DNA from: Porphyromonadaceae bacterium UBA7180
Lineage (GTDB): Bacteria > Bacteroidota > Bacteroidia > Bacteroidales > Muribaculaceae
Assembly: GCA_002491165.1 (NCBI GenBank)
Contig: DKVK01000008.1
Span: 10,828-24,783 of the forward strand
DNA length: 13,956 nucleotides
Direction of reading: 5' to 3'
The first letter of the stretch is position 1. Every line of letters starts with the position of its first letter. The notes beneath the pieces were generated by a model that made no database searches, was not told the origin of the DNA, and saw nothing but the letters and a program-made list of their open reading frames with translations. Shown piece by piece: positions 1 through 6,836 of this stretch. The translations under genes were made by a program, and so were the position numbers.

Positions 1-503
1 AAGCCCATGTTGAGCATCTCGTCGGCCTCGTCGAGGATTACGGTGTGGACGTCGTCGAGGTGTACTACGCCGCGTTTAATGAGGTCGATGAGTCGGCCCG
101 GAGTGGCCACTATAACCTGCACGCCCTTCTTGAGGGCACGGATCTGCGAGTCGATGCTGGAGCCGCCGTATACTGGGAGCACGCGCACGTTGCCGAGGTA
201 TTTCGCGAAGTCGGCCAGGTCTCCGGCTATCTGGAGGCAGAGTTCGCGCGTGGGGGCAATGATGAGCGCCTGTGTGCGGTCGTTGTCGCGGTCGATGCGC
301 TGGAGCACCGGGAGGCCGAAAGCGGCGGTCTTGCCCGTGCCGGTCTGCGCCAGGCCCACCACGTCGCCGTCCTCGTGCAGAAGGTGCGGGATGACCATCT
401 CCTGGATGGGCATCGGATGTTCGAACCCGAGTTCTTCTATAGCTTGCAGCAACTGCGGCTCTACGCCTAATTCTTCAAATGTCTTCAATTTATCTTCTTC
501 CAT
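1..503 (-). CDS. DEAD-box ATP-dependent RNA helicase, N-terminal part (runs off window)
   Basis: This is the first 167 codons of a DEAD-box RNA helicase, an ATPase that remodels RNA duplexes and RNA-protein complexes in ribosome assembly or mRNA decay. The minus-strand reading shows the core motifs of RecA domain 1 in order: a Q-motif region (F9; Q34 in PIQEMVIP), motif I AQTGTGKT (52-59), motif Ia PTREL (84-88), GG (113-114), motif Ib TPGRLID (134-140) and motif II DEAD (158-161). The sequence leaves the window just after motif II, so motif III, the second RecA domain and any basic C-terminal tail that would separate CshA/DeaD/RhlE types are not visible. The start is the ATG at 503-501, which places the Q motif at the usual distance from the N terminus. 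A matched promoter lies about 105 bp upstream. Family is certain; subfamily is not assigned. Confidence 0.95.
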   Translation of the reverse strand, partial: MEEDKLKTFEELGVEPQLLQAIEELGFEHPMPIQEMVIPHLLHEDGDVVGLAQTGTGKTAAFGLPVLQRIDRDNDRTQALIIAPTRELCLQIAGDLADFAKYLGNVRVLPVYGGSSIDSQIRALKKGVQVIVATPGRLIDLIKRGVVHLDDVHTVILDEADEMLNMG

Positions 504-607
504 AATTACAGTCGGTTGGTGAATGTCTTGGCGCCGCGAAAGCGTGGCACGCTAAAAGATAAACACCCTTCCGGCGGTAATTCTTTATTCAACAGTCAAA
601 TAATTTG

Positions 608-639
608 CAAAATTAGTTAAAAACCCCGAACTTGCCAAA
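608..639 (-). promoter_or_regulatory. Bacteroidetes-type promoter of the DEAD-box helicase gene
   Basis: Read on the minus strand, TTTG (639-636) is followed after 20 bp by TAATTTTG (615-608), an exact match to the known Bacteroidetes -33/-7 consensus TTTG-N19-21-TAnnTTTG. Transcription should begin around 604, leaving a leader of about 100 nt before the ATG at 503. That is much longer than for the other promoters in this window. Confidence 0.8.
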
Positions 640-713
640 CCCACGCCCAAGAATCTGCCGAAATCCCACCGTTTCTCAGCCAATTGTCATAATACCGGTA
701 CACGGATGCGGTT

Positions 714-744
714 TTTGCGGTTACGGAAATATTTTGTAATTTTG
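714..744 (+). promoter_or_regulatory. Bacteroidetes-type promoter of panB
   Basis: TTTG (714-717), a 19-bp spacer and TAATTTTG (737-744) match the Bacteroidetes sigma-factor consensus exactly. The expected start of transcription is about 748, so the leader ahead of the ATG at 765 is only about 17 nt. It is divergent from the helicase promoter at 608-639. Confidence 0.8.
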
Positions 745-764
745 CCGCACTAACAGTTACGGAT

Positions 765-1586
765 ATGTCTACTAATACTGAAGATAACAAACGGAAAGTG
801 ACTACGCGGCGCCTCATAGAAATGAAACGGCGCGGCGAAAAGATAGCGATGCTCACGGCCTACGACTATACCATGGCCCGAATCCTCGACCAGGCCGGCG
901 TGGACGTGCTGCTGGTCGGCGACTCGGCCGCCAACGTGATGGCCGGTTACGCCACGACACTCCCCATTACCCTGGACCAGATGATCTACCACGCGCAGTC
1001 GGTGATGCGCGGCGTGCAGCGCGCCCTCGTGGTGGTGGACATGCCCTTCGGCACATACCAGGGCAACTCCAAGCAGGCCCTCGCCTCCGCCATACGCATA
1101 ATGAAGGAGACCGGCGCCGAAGCCGTGAAGATGGAGGGTGGCGCCGAAATACGCGAGTCCATAGAACGCATTCTCTGCGCCGGCATCCCGGTGATGGGTC
1201 ACCTCGGCCTCACACCGCAGAGCATCAACAAGTTCGGCACTTACAGCGTGCGCGCCCGCGAAGAGGCCGAAGCTGAAAAACTCCTCGCCGACGCGCGTAT
1301 GCTCGACGAGATTGGGTGTTTCGGAATTGTCCTCGAAAAGATTCCGGCGGCGCTGACGGCCCGCGTAACCGAGGCCATATCAATACCGGTAATAGGCATA
1401 GGCGCCGGCAACGCGGCCGACGGGCAGGTGCTTGTAACCCAGGATATGCTGGGCCTCAACGACGGCTTCGCCCCCCGCTTCCTGCGCCGCTACGGCCACC
1501 TCGGCGAGGAAATTTCAAACAGCGTTTCCCACTATATCATCGACGTGAAGAGCTGCGACTTCCCCAACGAAAAGGAACAATACTAA
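765..1586 (+). CDS. panB: 3-methyl-2-oxobutanoate hydroxymethyltransferase (ketopantoate hydroxymethyltransferase)
   Basis: PanB transfers a hydroxymethyl group from 5,10-methylenetetrahydrofolate to 2-oxoisovalerate, the first committed step of pantothenate and hence CoA synthesis, in the cytoplasm. The 273-residue product has the family's usual length and a (beta/alpha)8 layout. Visible landmarks are TAYDY (31-35), the metal-binding Asp in VGDSAAN (D53), D92 in VVDMPFGTYQ, K122 and E124 in AVKMEGG, MGHLGLTPQS (144-153), the proposed catalytic base E191 in LEKIP, and PVIGIGAG (208-215). The start is the ATG 20 nt after a perfect -7 box. The porin gene follows after 21 bp on the same strand and may share the transcript. 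No panC or panD is seen in the window. Confidence 0.97.
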   Translation: MSTNTEDNKRKVTTRRLIEMKRRGEKIAMLTAYDYTMARILDQAGVDVLLVGDSAANVMAGYATTLPITLDQMIYHAQSVMRGVQRALVVVDMPFGTYQGNSKQALASAIRIMKETGAEAVKMEGGAEIRESIERILCAGIPVMGHLGLTPQSINKFGTYSVRAREEAEAEKLLADARMLDEIGCFGIVLEKIPAALTARVTEAISIPVIGIGAGNAADGQVLVTQDMLGLNDGFAPRFLRRYGHLGEEISNSVSHYIIDVKSCDFPNEKEQY

Positions 1587-1607
1587 AACTTCATTGAACA
1601 GACATTT

Positions 1608-2861
1608 ATGACCAAGACCATGACCGCCATAGCCATGGCCCTCTTCGCTGGCACCGCCTACGGAGCGGTTGCACCTCACAACCACATTTCCACTCCCGCC
1701 GAAGAGAAGGCGCTCAACGAGGCCTTCGCCTGGAGCGCTCCCGAAGAGCAACCCGACGGCGCCACGCCGCGTTTCGTGCTCCGCAGCCGCGACGGCAAGT
1801 TCATCCTCGGCACCGGCGCGAAGATAAAAGCCGTCGCCATGTTCGACTTCGGCGCGCCCATCGACAATCCCAACGACTTCGACCCCTCATCCATCCCCTC
1901 GGCGGTAGAGCCGGGCGAAGGGGCGCGCTGGCAATTCTCGGCACAGTCGTCGGCCCTGTGGCTCAACGCCGTGGCTTTCCCGGACTCGAAAAACCGCGTC
2001 GGCGCTTACATCAACGTCAACTTCCACGGTGACGACTATATGCTCCAGATTCAGTATGCCTACCTCAAATGGCGCTCGCTGACGGCCGGTTACGGCTATT
2101 CGCTGTTCGCCGACGTGCCGGCGGCTCCCGCCACGGTAGACTATGAAGGCCCCAACTCCTTCACCGGAGTGCAGGGAGCCGTCTTCAACCTCGAAATGCC
2201 GCTGGGCCGCAACGGCCGCTGGACCCTCGGCGCCGGAATCAACTCTTCCATGGCCTCGATAGCGCCCACAGAGATGACAAAGCAGGTGTCGCAGCGCCTC
2301 CCCGACATCCCGGCCTACATACAGTATAATCACCCCTTCGACGGCCACCTGCGACTCTCGGCCATACTGCGCAACCTCTACTACCGCGACCTCCGCGCCG
2401 GGCGCAACCTCGACATGGCCGGCTGGGGCGTGAAACTCAGCGGCATGGCCTCGGCCGGTCCATGCAATTTCTATATGCAAGTGCTGGGCGGACGCGGCAT
2501 TACTTCTTATTACCAGGACCTTATCGGCGACGGGCTGGACCTCGCCATTGCAGCCGACGACAGCCGCCGCTCCCTCACCGCCTCGTGGGGAGGATATGTG
2601 GGCGTTGACTACGCCTTCGCGCCGCGCTGGTGCGTGCTGGCCACCGCCTCGACGGTACACCTTTACCCCGGCGACGGCTACCGCCTCCCAGACGTGGAAG
2701 GCGCATACCGCCACGCCGAATACCTCTCCGGCACCCTGACCTACTCCATAACCGGGCAACTCAGCGCCCAACTCGAATACCTCTACGGCATACGCCACAA
2801 CCCCGGCGGCACCACACGCCACGACACCCGCCTCCAGACCGCCCTCACCTTCGCCTTCTGA
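1608..2861 (+). CDS. DcaP-like outer-membrane porin
   Basis: This 417-residue protein is an outer-membrane beta-barrel. It has a short signal peptide (hydrophobic core about residues 6-18, Ala-rich cleavage region near 19-22), then a polar segment, then FVLRSRDGKFILGTGAKIK opening the barrel, followed by alternating amphipathic strands rich in Tyr, Trp and Gly. It ends in Phe (LTFAF), the terminal aromatic typical of BamA-assembled barrels. The opening strand, the size and the overall pattern resemble the DcaP family of trimeric porins found across Bacteroidetes and Proteobacteria; the family call is from recognition, not alignment. It begins 21 bp after the panB stop without an obvious promoter of its own, so read-through from panB is likely. 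The solute is unknown. It could also be placed in a broader porin family. Confidence 0.75.
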   Translation: MTKTMTAIAMALFAGTAYGAVAPHNHISTPAEEKALNEAFAWSAPEEQPDGATPRFVLRSRDGKFILGTGAKIKAVAMFDFGAPIDNPNDFDPSSIPSAVEPGEGARWQFSAQSSALWLNAVAFPDSKNRVGAYINVNFHGDDYMLQIQYAYLKWRSLTAGYGYSLFADVPAAPATVDYEGPNSFTGVQGAVFNLEMPLGRNGRWTLGAGINSSMASIAPTEMTKQVSQRLPDIPAYIQYNHPFDGHLRLSAILRNLYYRDLRAGRNLDMAGWGVKLSGMASAGPCNFYMQVLGGRGITSYYQDLIGDGLDLAIAADDSRRSLTASWGGYVGVDYAFAPRWCVLATASTVHLYPGDGYRLPDVEGAYRHAEYLSGTLTYSITGQLSAQLEYLYGIRHNPGGTTRHDTRLQTALTFAF

Positions 2862-3037
2862 TGTCATAGGTTCCGCCTAAGGCAAGAGTATAAATGTTTT
2901 GTTTGCGCCAATACCGGAAAACGGGGGAGACACCGGACGAGTTCTGACGGCTTTCATAAATTTTTCTGAAAGTCGATGATAGGAACCCCCCGAGGATTTT
3001 CTCAATAAATCAGAACTCAAACAAAAAACAAAACATC
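2862..3037 (+). other. Intergenic spacer before the broken LRR gene
   Basis: This 176-bp AT-rich spacer follows the porin. I see no convincing terminator and no full promoter. TAAATTTT at 2957-2964 differs from the -7 consensus only in its last base but has no matched TTTG at 19-21 bp. A short TTTCA/TGAAA inverted repeat surrounds it. Confidence 0.4.
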
Positions 3038-4026
3038 ATGAAACAATTATTACTCCTTTTGGGGTTGTTTATCAGCCTCAGCATGGCAGCCCGCGACTTC
3101 AAGTATGATGGCATCATTTACACAGTGATTGACTAAGCCAACAAGTGTGTGGAAACAAAAGCCGGATACAGCGAAAAAGTCAATGACGACACCAAGTATT
3201 ATGCCGGCAACGATGTGACTTACTACAGCCTGGACCTTCCGGCAAAAGTGTATGACGGTGATGAGGAATACACCCTTACCCGCATCGGCGACATCTCTTT
3301 CAGCGGTTCAACCATCTTCAAGCTCACGCTGCCCGAAACCGTCACTGAAATAGGTTTCAAAGGTTTTTCAGTATGCACCTGGCTTTATGACGTAAAGTTG
3401 CCTGAAGAGATGGAAACTGTCGGCGAAGAGGCATTCAGCGGCTGTATTCGGTTGACTGAGGTAGACTTAGCGAATGTCAACACCATCGGTAAAATGGCAT
3501 TTGCATTATGTATGGGTCTGGAACATATCGATATTCCGGAATCGGTAAAGACTATAGAATCGCAGGCCTTCACAATGAGTGCGCTGAAGTCTATCTCAAT
3601 ACCGCATGTAAGAGAAATCGGCAGCAGGGCTTTCTGGGTGTGTGCCAATCTCGAATCTGTTCAACTCGGAAATGACCTTATCGACTTAGGCATCATGGCA
3701 TTTTCCGGATGTCCGCTGACTAAGATTTATTACAATACGGAATTTCCTGCGCTTACGTTAAATCCACTTTCGATGATGAAGTCTATGAAAAGGCAACATT
3801 ATACGTTCCTGCATCTTCAAAATCAACATTTGAAAGCATTACGCCATGGTCATATTTCACCAATATCCAAGAGAACGATTTCTCCCACGTAGACAATATT
3901 GAAATCTCCGATACAGCTGAATGCGAATACTATGACCTGAACGGCCGCCGCCTTCTGAATCCTGCCTCGGGCCAGATTGTCATCAAACGTCAAGGCAATA
4001 AGACCACTAAAATCGTTCTGCCCTGA
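3038..4026 (+). pseudogene. BspA-like leucine-rich-repeat surface protein gene, broken by a stop codon and a frameshift
   Basis: The full reading begins at the ATG at 3038 with a signal peptide (KQLLLLLGLFISLSMA). It is cut at codon 33 by an in-frame TAA (3134-3136) where the family would carry a residue in ...YTVID-x-ANKCVE. The same frame then continues, with a GTG at 3149, through several LRR_5/BspA repeats of the type IG..AF..C..L..I.LP, as far as FPA at about 3750. There the frame shifts: the remaining family sequence (STFDDEVYEKATLYVP, then a YYDLNGRR tail ending TTKIVLP, TGA 4024-4026) lies two bases forward. Removing one GC from the GCGC at 3749-3752 restores FPAYVKSTFDDE. The intact protein would have been about 329 residues, secreted, with a type IX-secretion-like C-terminal sorting tail, and probably surface-exposed. 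The base composition is AT-richer than the flanking genes. Family assignment is strong; whether a fragment from the GTG is still made is unknown. Confidence 0.88.
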
Positions 4027-4096
4027 TAAACAAATTTAAAAACTTATTGACAATCTCCGGAATCACTTCGACTGTCAGATTCGATAGACCAGACAG

Positions 4097-4129
4097 CGGC
4101 GGAATCGTCCCAACAAGGCGCTTCCGCCG
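4097..4129 (+). terminator. Hairpin downstream of the broken LRR gene
   Basis: CGGCGGAA (4097-4104) is the exact reverse complement of TTCCGCCG (4122-4129), with a 17-nt loop, followed by TTTACATTTG. It is the first strong stem after the pseudogene's TGA. The long loop and the weak T-run make it a possible rather than certain terminator. Confidence 0.5.
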
Positions 4130-4213
4130 TTTACATTTGGCAAAGTAAAAGCGCCCTTACTTTTCCCGTGAAATGGCATCTATTTACGGTTCTCCTGGGA
4201 TATTTTCATTATT

Positions 4214-4398
4214 TTTAAGCACCTGCGAAGAATAAATGTGCAAATCTGAGGAGCTTATTTCCGCGACGTTTTTGGAGTCCAAAGAGGGAGCCATGCGGGC
4301 ATCGTGACCGATGAGGACTGCGAAAACGACCGGAAAGAAGCCCTCAGATAGACATATTTAAAAACCATATGTTCATTTACTCTTCGCAGGTACTTAAA
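4214..4398. mobile_element. MITE-like element with 25-bp imperfect terminal inverted repeats
   Basis: The left end (4214-4238, core ACCTGCGAAGAATAAATG) and the right end (4374-4398, reverse complement core ACCTGCGAAGAGTAAATG) match at 23 of 25 positions. A second, inner inverted pair, TCTGAGGAGCTT from 4245 and TCTGAGGGCTT (reverse strand, near 4337-4348), extends the symmetry. The 185-bp unit has no open reading frame of useful length and stands alone between decayed genes. A third copy of the end lies at 13908-13929. Together this suggests a non-autonomous miniature transposable element or a family of dispersed palindromic repeats. No clear target-site duplication is visible, and the parent transposase family is not identified. 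Confidence 0.65.
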
Positions 4399-4440
4399 TA
4401 ACAAAAATTTGGAGATAATTCAAAATATTGTTATTAAATT

Positions 4441-4448
4441 TACGTTTG
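4441..4448 (+). promoter_or_regulatory. Probable -7 element for the gutted gene and the secreted-protein gene after it
   Basis: TACGTTTG matches TAnnTTTG exactly and lies 30 bp before the ATG at 4479, just outside the right end of the MITE-like element. No TTTG is found 19-21 bp upstream; the nearest is at 4408-4411, 29 bp away. Strength is therefore uncertain. Confidence 0.5.
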
Positions 4449-4478
4449 AATAGTACAACCATTAAAAAAATATAGCCG

Positions 4479-4618
4479 ATGAGACTATTAAAATTAACAC
4501 AGTTTATACTGCTTATAGTCTGCATTCTGTCTGGATTATCGTTATCCTCGTTTTGTCAAAATGCTAAACAATGATGCCCGACGGAACGTCAAACGTTACT
4601 AAAATCATGGTTCAATGA
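4479..4618 (+). pseudogene. Gutted secreted-protein gene: signal peptide joined to the end of a sorting tail
   Basis: The ATG at 4479 opens a 31-codon reading frame that is almost purely a signal peptide (LLKLTQFILLIVCILSGLSL...FCQ) and stops at TGA 4572-4574. Immediately after, in a different frame (4574-4618), comes PDGTSNVTKIMVQ and a TGA. This resembles the last residues of a type IX-secretion-like tail and parallels the end of the neighbouring LRR pseudogene (GNKTTKIVLP). The simplest reading is an internal deletion that removed the whole mature domain. The stop of the remnant (4616-4618) overlaps the ATG of the next gene as ATGA, as in translationally coupled operons, which supports the idea that a real gene once ended here. 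The 31-residue peptide could still be translated from the promoter at 4441. What the lost domain was cannot be told. Confidence 0.65.
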
Positions 4619-5298
4619 AAGCGCGATTTATTATATTCATCATTCTGCTGGTTACTCTCTGCATTAGCCAAAAAGCAAATGCAGAAGAATCAGAATCCGT
4701 TATCGCCATCGAGAATGTTTCATATCAGTATGAAATGTTCCACGACCGTGACGGAATACTTGACTGTACGGGTACTTTTGCAATCACCGCTCGGATAAAC
4801 TCGGCTGACGAAGTGTCGCATGTCGTGTTGGAGCGCACCGTATCACACTATATCCCGGGTAATCATTTCTTTTTCAGCATCAAATCTGATGTTGATTTTG
4901 AACCGGGGAAAGCTGAAATAACAGTTGACCGCGATGATATTTCCTGGGGCACATATTTCGATATATGTGTGCACTATAAAGACAAGACTACCGCCAGAAC
5001 GGAAATTGTTTGCACCAATGACTATATGAATCCCGATGATTTGGAATCAATTTTGAAAGACTCGGGCATTGATGATGTTGACAGTGACCCTGTTTCGATT
5101 ACAGTCAATGACAAAACACTGACAATCGAAACTTCCGGGTCAATGCCCTTAAGAATTTTTGATTTACAAGGGACAACGTTGTATTCCGGAATTGCGGAAG
5201 GGGAAGTCTCGATTTCAGTGAACGCTCCGTTCGTCATCGTCCAATATGAAATCAACGGCAAGATCACCACAAGAAAGATTATCATAAAAAGACTTTAA
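4615..5298 (+). CDS. Secreted hypothetical protein with type IX-secretion-like C-terminal tail
   Basis: This 227-residue protein has a clear signal peptide (hydrophobic 5-18; cleavage likely after ANA, residue 23) and a predicted beta-rich mature region of about 130 residues (FAITARINSADEVSHVVLE, then HFFFSIKSDVDF...GKAEITV) that I do not recognise. Its last ~68 residues have the form of a Por/T9SS type A sorting domain: SITVNDKTLTIE..., then PLRIFDLQGTTLYSG, SISVNAPFVIVQYEINGK and a final basic IIIKRL. The product is therefore probably exported and perhaps surface-attached or released. Its ATG overlaps the stop of the upstream remnant (ATGA), so it was probably the second gene of a two-gene unit and may now depend on the promoter near 4441. 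The DNA is AT-rich compared with the surrounding housekeeping genes. Function is unknown. Confidence 0.8.
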   Translation: MKARFIIFIILLVTLCISQKANAEESESVIAIENVSYQYEMFHDRDGILDCTGTFAITARINSADEVSHVVLERTVSHYIPGNHFFFSIKSDVDFEPGKAEITVDRDDISWGTYFDICVHYKDKTTARTEIVCTNDYMNPDDLESILKDSGIDDVDSDPVSITVNDKTLTIETSGSMPLRIFDLQGTTLYSGIAEGEVSISVNAPFVIVQYEINGKITTRKIIIKRL

Positions 5299-5327
5299 CA
5301 GGACATAGACTTTAGACTGCGTGTTCC

Positions 5328-5355
5328 GGGCGCATCCCATGTATCGTATGCGTCC
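5328..5355 (+). terminator. Hairpin terminator after the secreted-protein gene
   Basis: GGGCGCAT (5328-5335) pairs with ATGCGTCC (5348-5355) with one G-T wobble and a 12-nt loop, followed by TTTGCTAT. It starts 29 bp after the stop codon at 5298. Confidence 0.5.
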
Positions 5356-5364
5356 TTTGCTATA

Positions 5365-5396
5365 AAACCGCAGCAGGCATGGGCTTGCTGCGGTTT
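5365..5396. terminator. Strong hairpin between convergent genes, probable bidirectional terminator
   Basis: AAACCGCAGCA (5365-5375) is the exact reverse complement of TGCTGCGGTTT (5386-5396) with a 10-nt loop. The arms carry A/T runs on the outside, giving a T-run after the stem in both directions. It lies between the convergent ends at 5298 and 5421 and would serve both transcripts. Confidence 0.75.
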
Positions 5397-5420
5397 GTTC
5401 GGTTTATATACTATAGTTTC

Positions 5421-6800
5421 TTACCGGACGGCTATCTTGGCGGTGCCGGCGGCGGTCGTTACCAGGTAGAGGCCCCGGGGCATCGGGAGGCGGCTGGACG
5501 CGGTGGTACAGAGGGTTTTCAGAAGGCGCCCCTGAAGGTCATAGATTTTGGCCTCTCTCGTTTCGCCTCGGAAGATTATCTCCCCTTCGCCGCCGATGAC
5601 GGCGCCCCCGGCTGCGTCTATATCACCGATGCCACTGCCGGGAGCTATGCGCAACGAGCAGGTGGCGTCGCCCCAGCCGTCGGCGAGCGTCGAGGCGTCT
5701 TCGGTCCACGTCCGGCTGTCACCGTCGAGGAATCTCCCTTTGTAGAGTGTCACGGTGTAGCCGGGGGTGACTTTCAGCGAAGCCACGTCCTTTGCCGTCA
5801 CGCCGTAGAGCGCCATTTCGGGTTGCGAGAACTCGCCGGCGGGGAGTTCCACGGCATAGCCGCCGAAGTCGGCGTTGCCATACGCCGTTGCGGCCACCTT
5901 GTCGGCCTTCACGGTTGGGAAAATACGGTTGATGGCGGTAGCCCATTCGTTGAGGTTGCGGCGCTCGTCGTTGTAGTTCCATAGGAAACCGCCCTGCACA
6001 TCGGCATTCTCTTTCCAGTTTTTGAACTTGCGTTCCATGGTGGTGCGGCTGGAGCTCGACTCGCAGTCGAAGCCTACGTACATCGGTATGTCGCCGAACA
6101 CTTTCCACGAGGCTGGGTTGTTGCCGCTGCCGCCGCCGTAGGTCTGGAGATAGACTATGTCGCAGGTCCCGGGCGTCTCGTTGAGATTGGCTACGAGCGT
6201 CTGCCAGAACGTCTTGTTGGTGTAGGGGGCGATGGTTGTCTTGTAGCCGATTTCGGCCATCATGCGGTGGAAGGCGGTTGCGGCTTCAACGTTGTAGTCC
6301 TGCTCCTGGTCGTTGTTTATGGCCACGACTTCGGGGATAGCCTCTTTCAGCGCCTTGAAATTGCGGTAGAGGATGGTTTCCGGGCCGGTGCCGTCGCGCT
6401 CCACGAGTTTGCGGATGTTGCCGTACGAGCCGTTGCCCCAGCCGCCGATGCAGAACTCCAGGCGGCTGATGGAGGTGGGTTGCTTTAGGAGCGACTGCAC
6501 GTCGGAGACGTATTCGGGCTGCACCTCGCCGAAGACGTACTCGCCGTCGCGGCAGATAATGCCGCCGGTCTCGGCCGGACGCTGGTTTTTCCAATCGTAG
6601 TCGGTGGTCAGCGTGCCGTCTTCCTCCACCGTCACGTTGAAGATTATGGCGGTGGTGTATCCGGAGTTGCGGAGGTTGTCGTATGCTTCGGTGCGGTTGC
6701 GGCGTATGTGGCCGCAGGCGTAGATGGCCGACTGGGCGTAAAGCTCCGGCGCGGCGCACAGACCGGCAACGGCAAGAAGGAGGGCTAATTTCGTTTTCAT
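5421..6800 (-). CDS. Secreted multidomain protein: glycosidase-like domain, beta/gamma-crystallin-like domain, sorting tail
   Basis: The 459-residue product begins with a signal peptide (residues 1-22, LYAQ cleavage region). Residues about 24-295 look like a TIM-barrel hydrolase-like domain: strand-like segments IYACGHIRR, TTAIIFNVTV, RLEFCIGGWGNGSYGNI, VVAINNDQEQDYN (acidic cluster D164/E166/D168), CDIVYLQTYGGG, PMYVGFDCE and GGFLWNYNDE. These resemble glycoside-hydrolase-superfamily proteins seen in Bacteroidetes and actinomycetes, but no defined GH signature is certain. Residues about 305-387 form a beta/gamma-crystallin-like unit (YGNADFGGYAVELPAGEF; then VTLYKGRFLDGDSRTW...GWGDATCSLRI). 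Residues about 408-459 are a type IX-secretion-like tail (KIYDLQGRLL...GLYLVTT). It lies 36 bp downstream of the L,D-transpeptidase with no clear promoter between them, so co-transcription is likely. The substrate, perhaps a polysaccharide, is inference. Confidence 0.75.
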   Translation of the reverse strand: MKTKLALLLAVAGLCAAPELYAQSAIYACGHIRRNRTEAYDNLRNSGYTTAIIFNVTVEEDGTLTTDYDWKNQRPAETGGIICRDGEYVFGEVQPEYVSDVQSLLKQPTSISRLEFCIGGWGNGSYGNIRKLVERDGTGPETILYRNFKALKEAIPEVVAINNDQEQDYNVEAATAFHRMMAEIGYKTTIAPYTNKTFWQTLVANLNETPGTCDIVYLQTYGGGSGNNPASWKVFGDIPMYVGFDCESSSSRTTMERKFKNWKENADVQGGFLWNYNDERRNLNEWATAINRIFPTVKADKVAATAYGNADFGGYAVELPAGEFSQPEMALYGVTAKDVASLKVTPGYTVTLYKGRFLDGDSRTWTEDASTLADGWGDATCSLRIAPGSGIGDIDAAGGAVIGGEGEIIFRGETREAKIYDLQGRLLKTLCTTASSRLPMPRGLYLVTTAAGTAKIAVR

Positions 6801-6836
6801 ATTTATGTCAGGTTCTTTTCAAATTAAAGATAAACA

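Larger units (their letters stand above)
4027..4478. other. AT-rich gene-free stretch of about 450 bp
   Basis: Between the LRR pseudogene and the gutted gene at 4479 there is no supportable coding region. The stretch holds the hairpin at 4097-4129, the MITE-like element at 4214-4398, a small hairpin inside that element (ACATAT 4352-4357 with ATATGT 4367-4372) and the -7 box at 4441-4448. Confidence 0.6.

Noticed and set aside
1887..2867. Long open frame (326 codons) on the minus strand opposite the porin
   Set aside because: It is a shadow of GC-rich third-position bias. It has no recognisable domain or promoter, and the plus strand carries a complete porin with signal peptide and terminal Phe.
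2957..2964. TAAATTTT as promoter of the LRR gene
   Set aside because: The final G of the -7 consensus is missing and no TTTG lies 19-21 bp upstream.
4239..4373. Transposase fragment inside the MITE-like element
   Set aside because: Stops interrupt the frames I read and no transposase motif is visible; the interior is too short to judge.
4214..4398. CRISPR-like or tandem repeat array
   Set aside because: There are only two copies and they are inverted, without spacers of equal length.
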